Shown: in pieces, positions 63,142 to 64,000 of the stretch
Layout of the letters: each line of letters starts with the position of its first letter
How positions within the stretch are numbered: position 1 is the first letter of the stretch
DNA from: Alphaproteobacteria bacterium
GTDB taxonomy: Bacteria; Pseudomonadota; Alphaproteobacteria; Rickettsiales; SXRF01
Direction: 5' to 3'
Length of the DNA: 64,000 nt
Assembly (NCBI GenBank): GCA_025362975.1
Contig: JANYES010000003.1
Coordinates: 62,001 to 126,000, forward strand
The notes under the pieces: generated by a model
The model's database searches: none
The model's input: the letters and a program-made list of their open reading frames with translations, nothing else
Told to the model about the DNA's origin: nothing
Position numbers and translations under genes: made by a program

Positions 63142-64000
63142 TTATTGCATGCCTTTCATCAAGTTCTGGAGACCGCCGCGCATCATGCCTTTCTGGCCGA
63201 GTTTTTTCAGTTTTTTGACCATATCCTGCATCTGCATTTGCTGTTTAATGAGTTTATTGACGTCGGCGGCGGTGACGCCGGAACCTTTAGCGATGCGGGC
63301 GCGGCGCTGGCCGTTGAGCAGCTTCGGGTTGGCGCGTTCTTTTTTGGTCATGGACAGAATGATGGCTTCCTGACGGGCGAGGGCGTTTTCGTCGATCTTG
63401 GCGTTTTCGAGTTTTTCGCGCATGGCACCCATGCCGGGGAGCATTTTCATGAGGGAACCGACGCCGCCCATTTTCTTCATTTTACGCAGCTGGTCGAGCA
63501 GATCGTTGAAGTCGAACGTGCCTTCGAGCATCTTGGCTGCCATTGCTTCGGCTTCGGCTTGCGATACGTTTTCGGCGGCTTTTTCGACGAGGGAGACGAT
63601 GTCGCCCATGTCGAGGATGCGCGAGGCAATTCGGGAGGGATGGAACTCTTCGAACTCGTCGATTTTTTCACCGACGCCCATGAATTTGATGGGCTGGCCG
63701 GTGATGGCGCGCATGGAAAGGGCGGCACCGCCGCGGCCGTCGCCGTCGATACGGGTGAGGGTGATGCCGGTGACGCCGATCTGTTCGTGGAAGGCTTTGG
63801 CGATGGTGACGGCGTCCTGCCCCGTAAGCGAGTCGGCGACGAGCATGGTTTCAAGTGGGTTGGCGAGTTGTTTGACAGCTTTCAGCTCGTCCATCAACTC
63901 GGTGTCGATGTGCAGTCGCCCGGCGGTGTCGAGCAGGAGCACGTCATAGCCTTCGAGGCGGGCGTCTTGCAGGGCGCGTTTAGTAATTTCGATAGGTTTT
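63142..64000 (-). CDS. ffh: Signal recognition particle protein Ffh, C-terminal part (runs off the window)
   Basis: The frame stays open to the window edge; the visible 285 residues begin inside the NG domain (KPIEITKRALQDARLEGYD). G3 is LLLDTAGR and G4 is TRIDGDGRGG. The M domain follows, with MKKMGGVGSLMKMLPGMGAM and the Met-rich end MRGGLQNLMKGMQ. Its receptor FtsY is encoded at 10.8-11.8 kb. The N-terminal G1 region is missing only because of the window boundary. Confidence 0.96.
   Translation of the reverse strand, partial: KPIEITKRALQDARLEGYDVLLLDTAGRLHIDTELMDELKAVKQLANPLETMLVADSLTGQDAVTIAKAFHEQIGVTGITLTRIDGDGRGGAALSMRAITGQPIKFMGVGEKIDEFEEFHPSRIASRILDMGDIVSLVEKAAENVSQAEAEAMAAKMLEGTFDFNDLLDQLRKMKKMGGVGSLMKMLPGMGAMREKLENAKIDENALARQEAIILSMTKKERANPKLLNGQRRARIAKGSGVTAADVNKLIKQQMQMQDMVKKLKKLGQKGMMRGGLQNLMKGMQ

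Overview
The window looks like chromosomal DNA of an alphaproteobacterium of moderately high G+C. The signs are the ffh / rpsP-rimM-trmD-rplS / leuC-leuD-leuB / asd block, the sdhE-mfd pair, a class I (archaeal-type) lysyl-tRNA synthetase, argH-lptM-lysA, and an MJ0042 zinc-ribbon gene next to ftsE and hpt. I cannot assign a genus. I saw no rRNA, tRNA, CRISPR array, integrase or intact insertion sequence.

Layout. 0.1-3.6 kb: a LapG-type periplasmic cysteine protease followed by a membrane Cache-PAS-HD protein whose HD-GYP catalytic residues are lost, then a small internally duplicated protein. 3.6-8 kb: recO-parC and a coupled membrane glycosyltransferase-like gene. 8.1-8.8 kb: two decayed genes, an O-acetyltransferase and an SGNH hydrolase. 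8.8-14 kb: an ElaA-like acetyltransferase, a bacterial PH-domain protein, a lone flagellin, ftsY, mtaB and dapF. 14-19.2 kb: parE among unrecognised genes, and an acyltransferase-3. 19.3-21.5 kb: a patch of damaged genes, with two tandem paralogues each cut by one in-frame stop codon, a frameshifted PEP-CTERM-type exported protein, and a third truncated relative. 21.5-26.3 kb: mfd, sdhE and a PAS protein with a degenerate GGDEF domain.

26.3-35.3 kb is the most unusual part. A minus-strand operon (hydrolase-like protein, DUF815 ATPase, sulfotransferase) is divergent from a 2027-residue protein. That protein has an N-terminal glycosyltransferase-like region, three Skp1-GlcNAc-transferase-type domains, a cysteine-less redoxin-like domain and two 2-oxoglutarate/Fe(II) prolyl-hydroxylase-like domains. 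It resembles a single-chain hydroxylation and glycosylation machine, and lysK follows it with no gap.

36.9-45.7 kb: a MITE/REP-like palindromic element, a HAD hydrolase, a TlpA-like thioredoxin, argH-lptM-lysA, an acyltransferase-3, hpt, a zinc-ribbon membrane protein, ftsE with no ftsX beside it, a PfkB kinase and a 37-residue membrane peptide. 46-53.6 kb: an APC permease, an unrecognised membrane protein, a second polytopic glycosyltransferase-like protein, asd, a 58-residue peptide and a Rieske oxygenase. 53.8-64 kb: the leucine and translation block interrupted by unrecognised genes, a PlsC-type acyltransferase, a glycine-rich 571-residue protein and the C-terminal part of ffh, which runs off the window.

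Recurring themes are envelope and glycan chemistry (two polytopic glycosyltransferase-like proteins, two acyltransferase-3 proteins, the sulfotransferase and the megaprotein), c-di-GMP-type domains that have lost catalytic residues, and gene decay concentrated at 8.1-8.8 and 19.3-21.5 kb.
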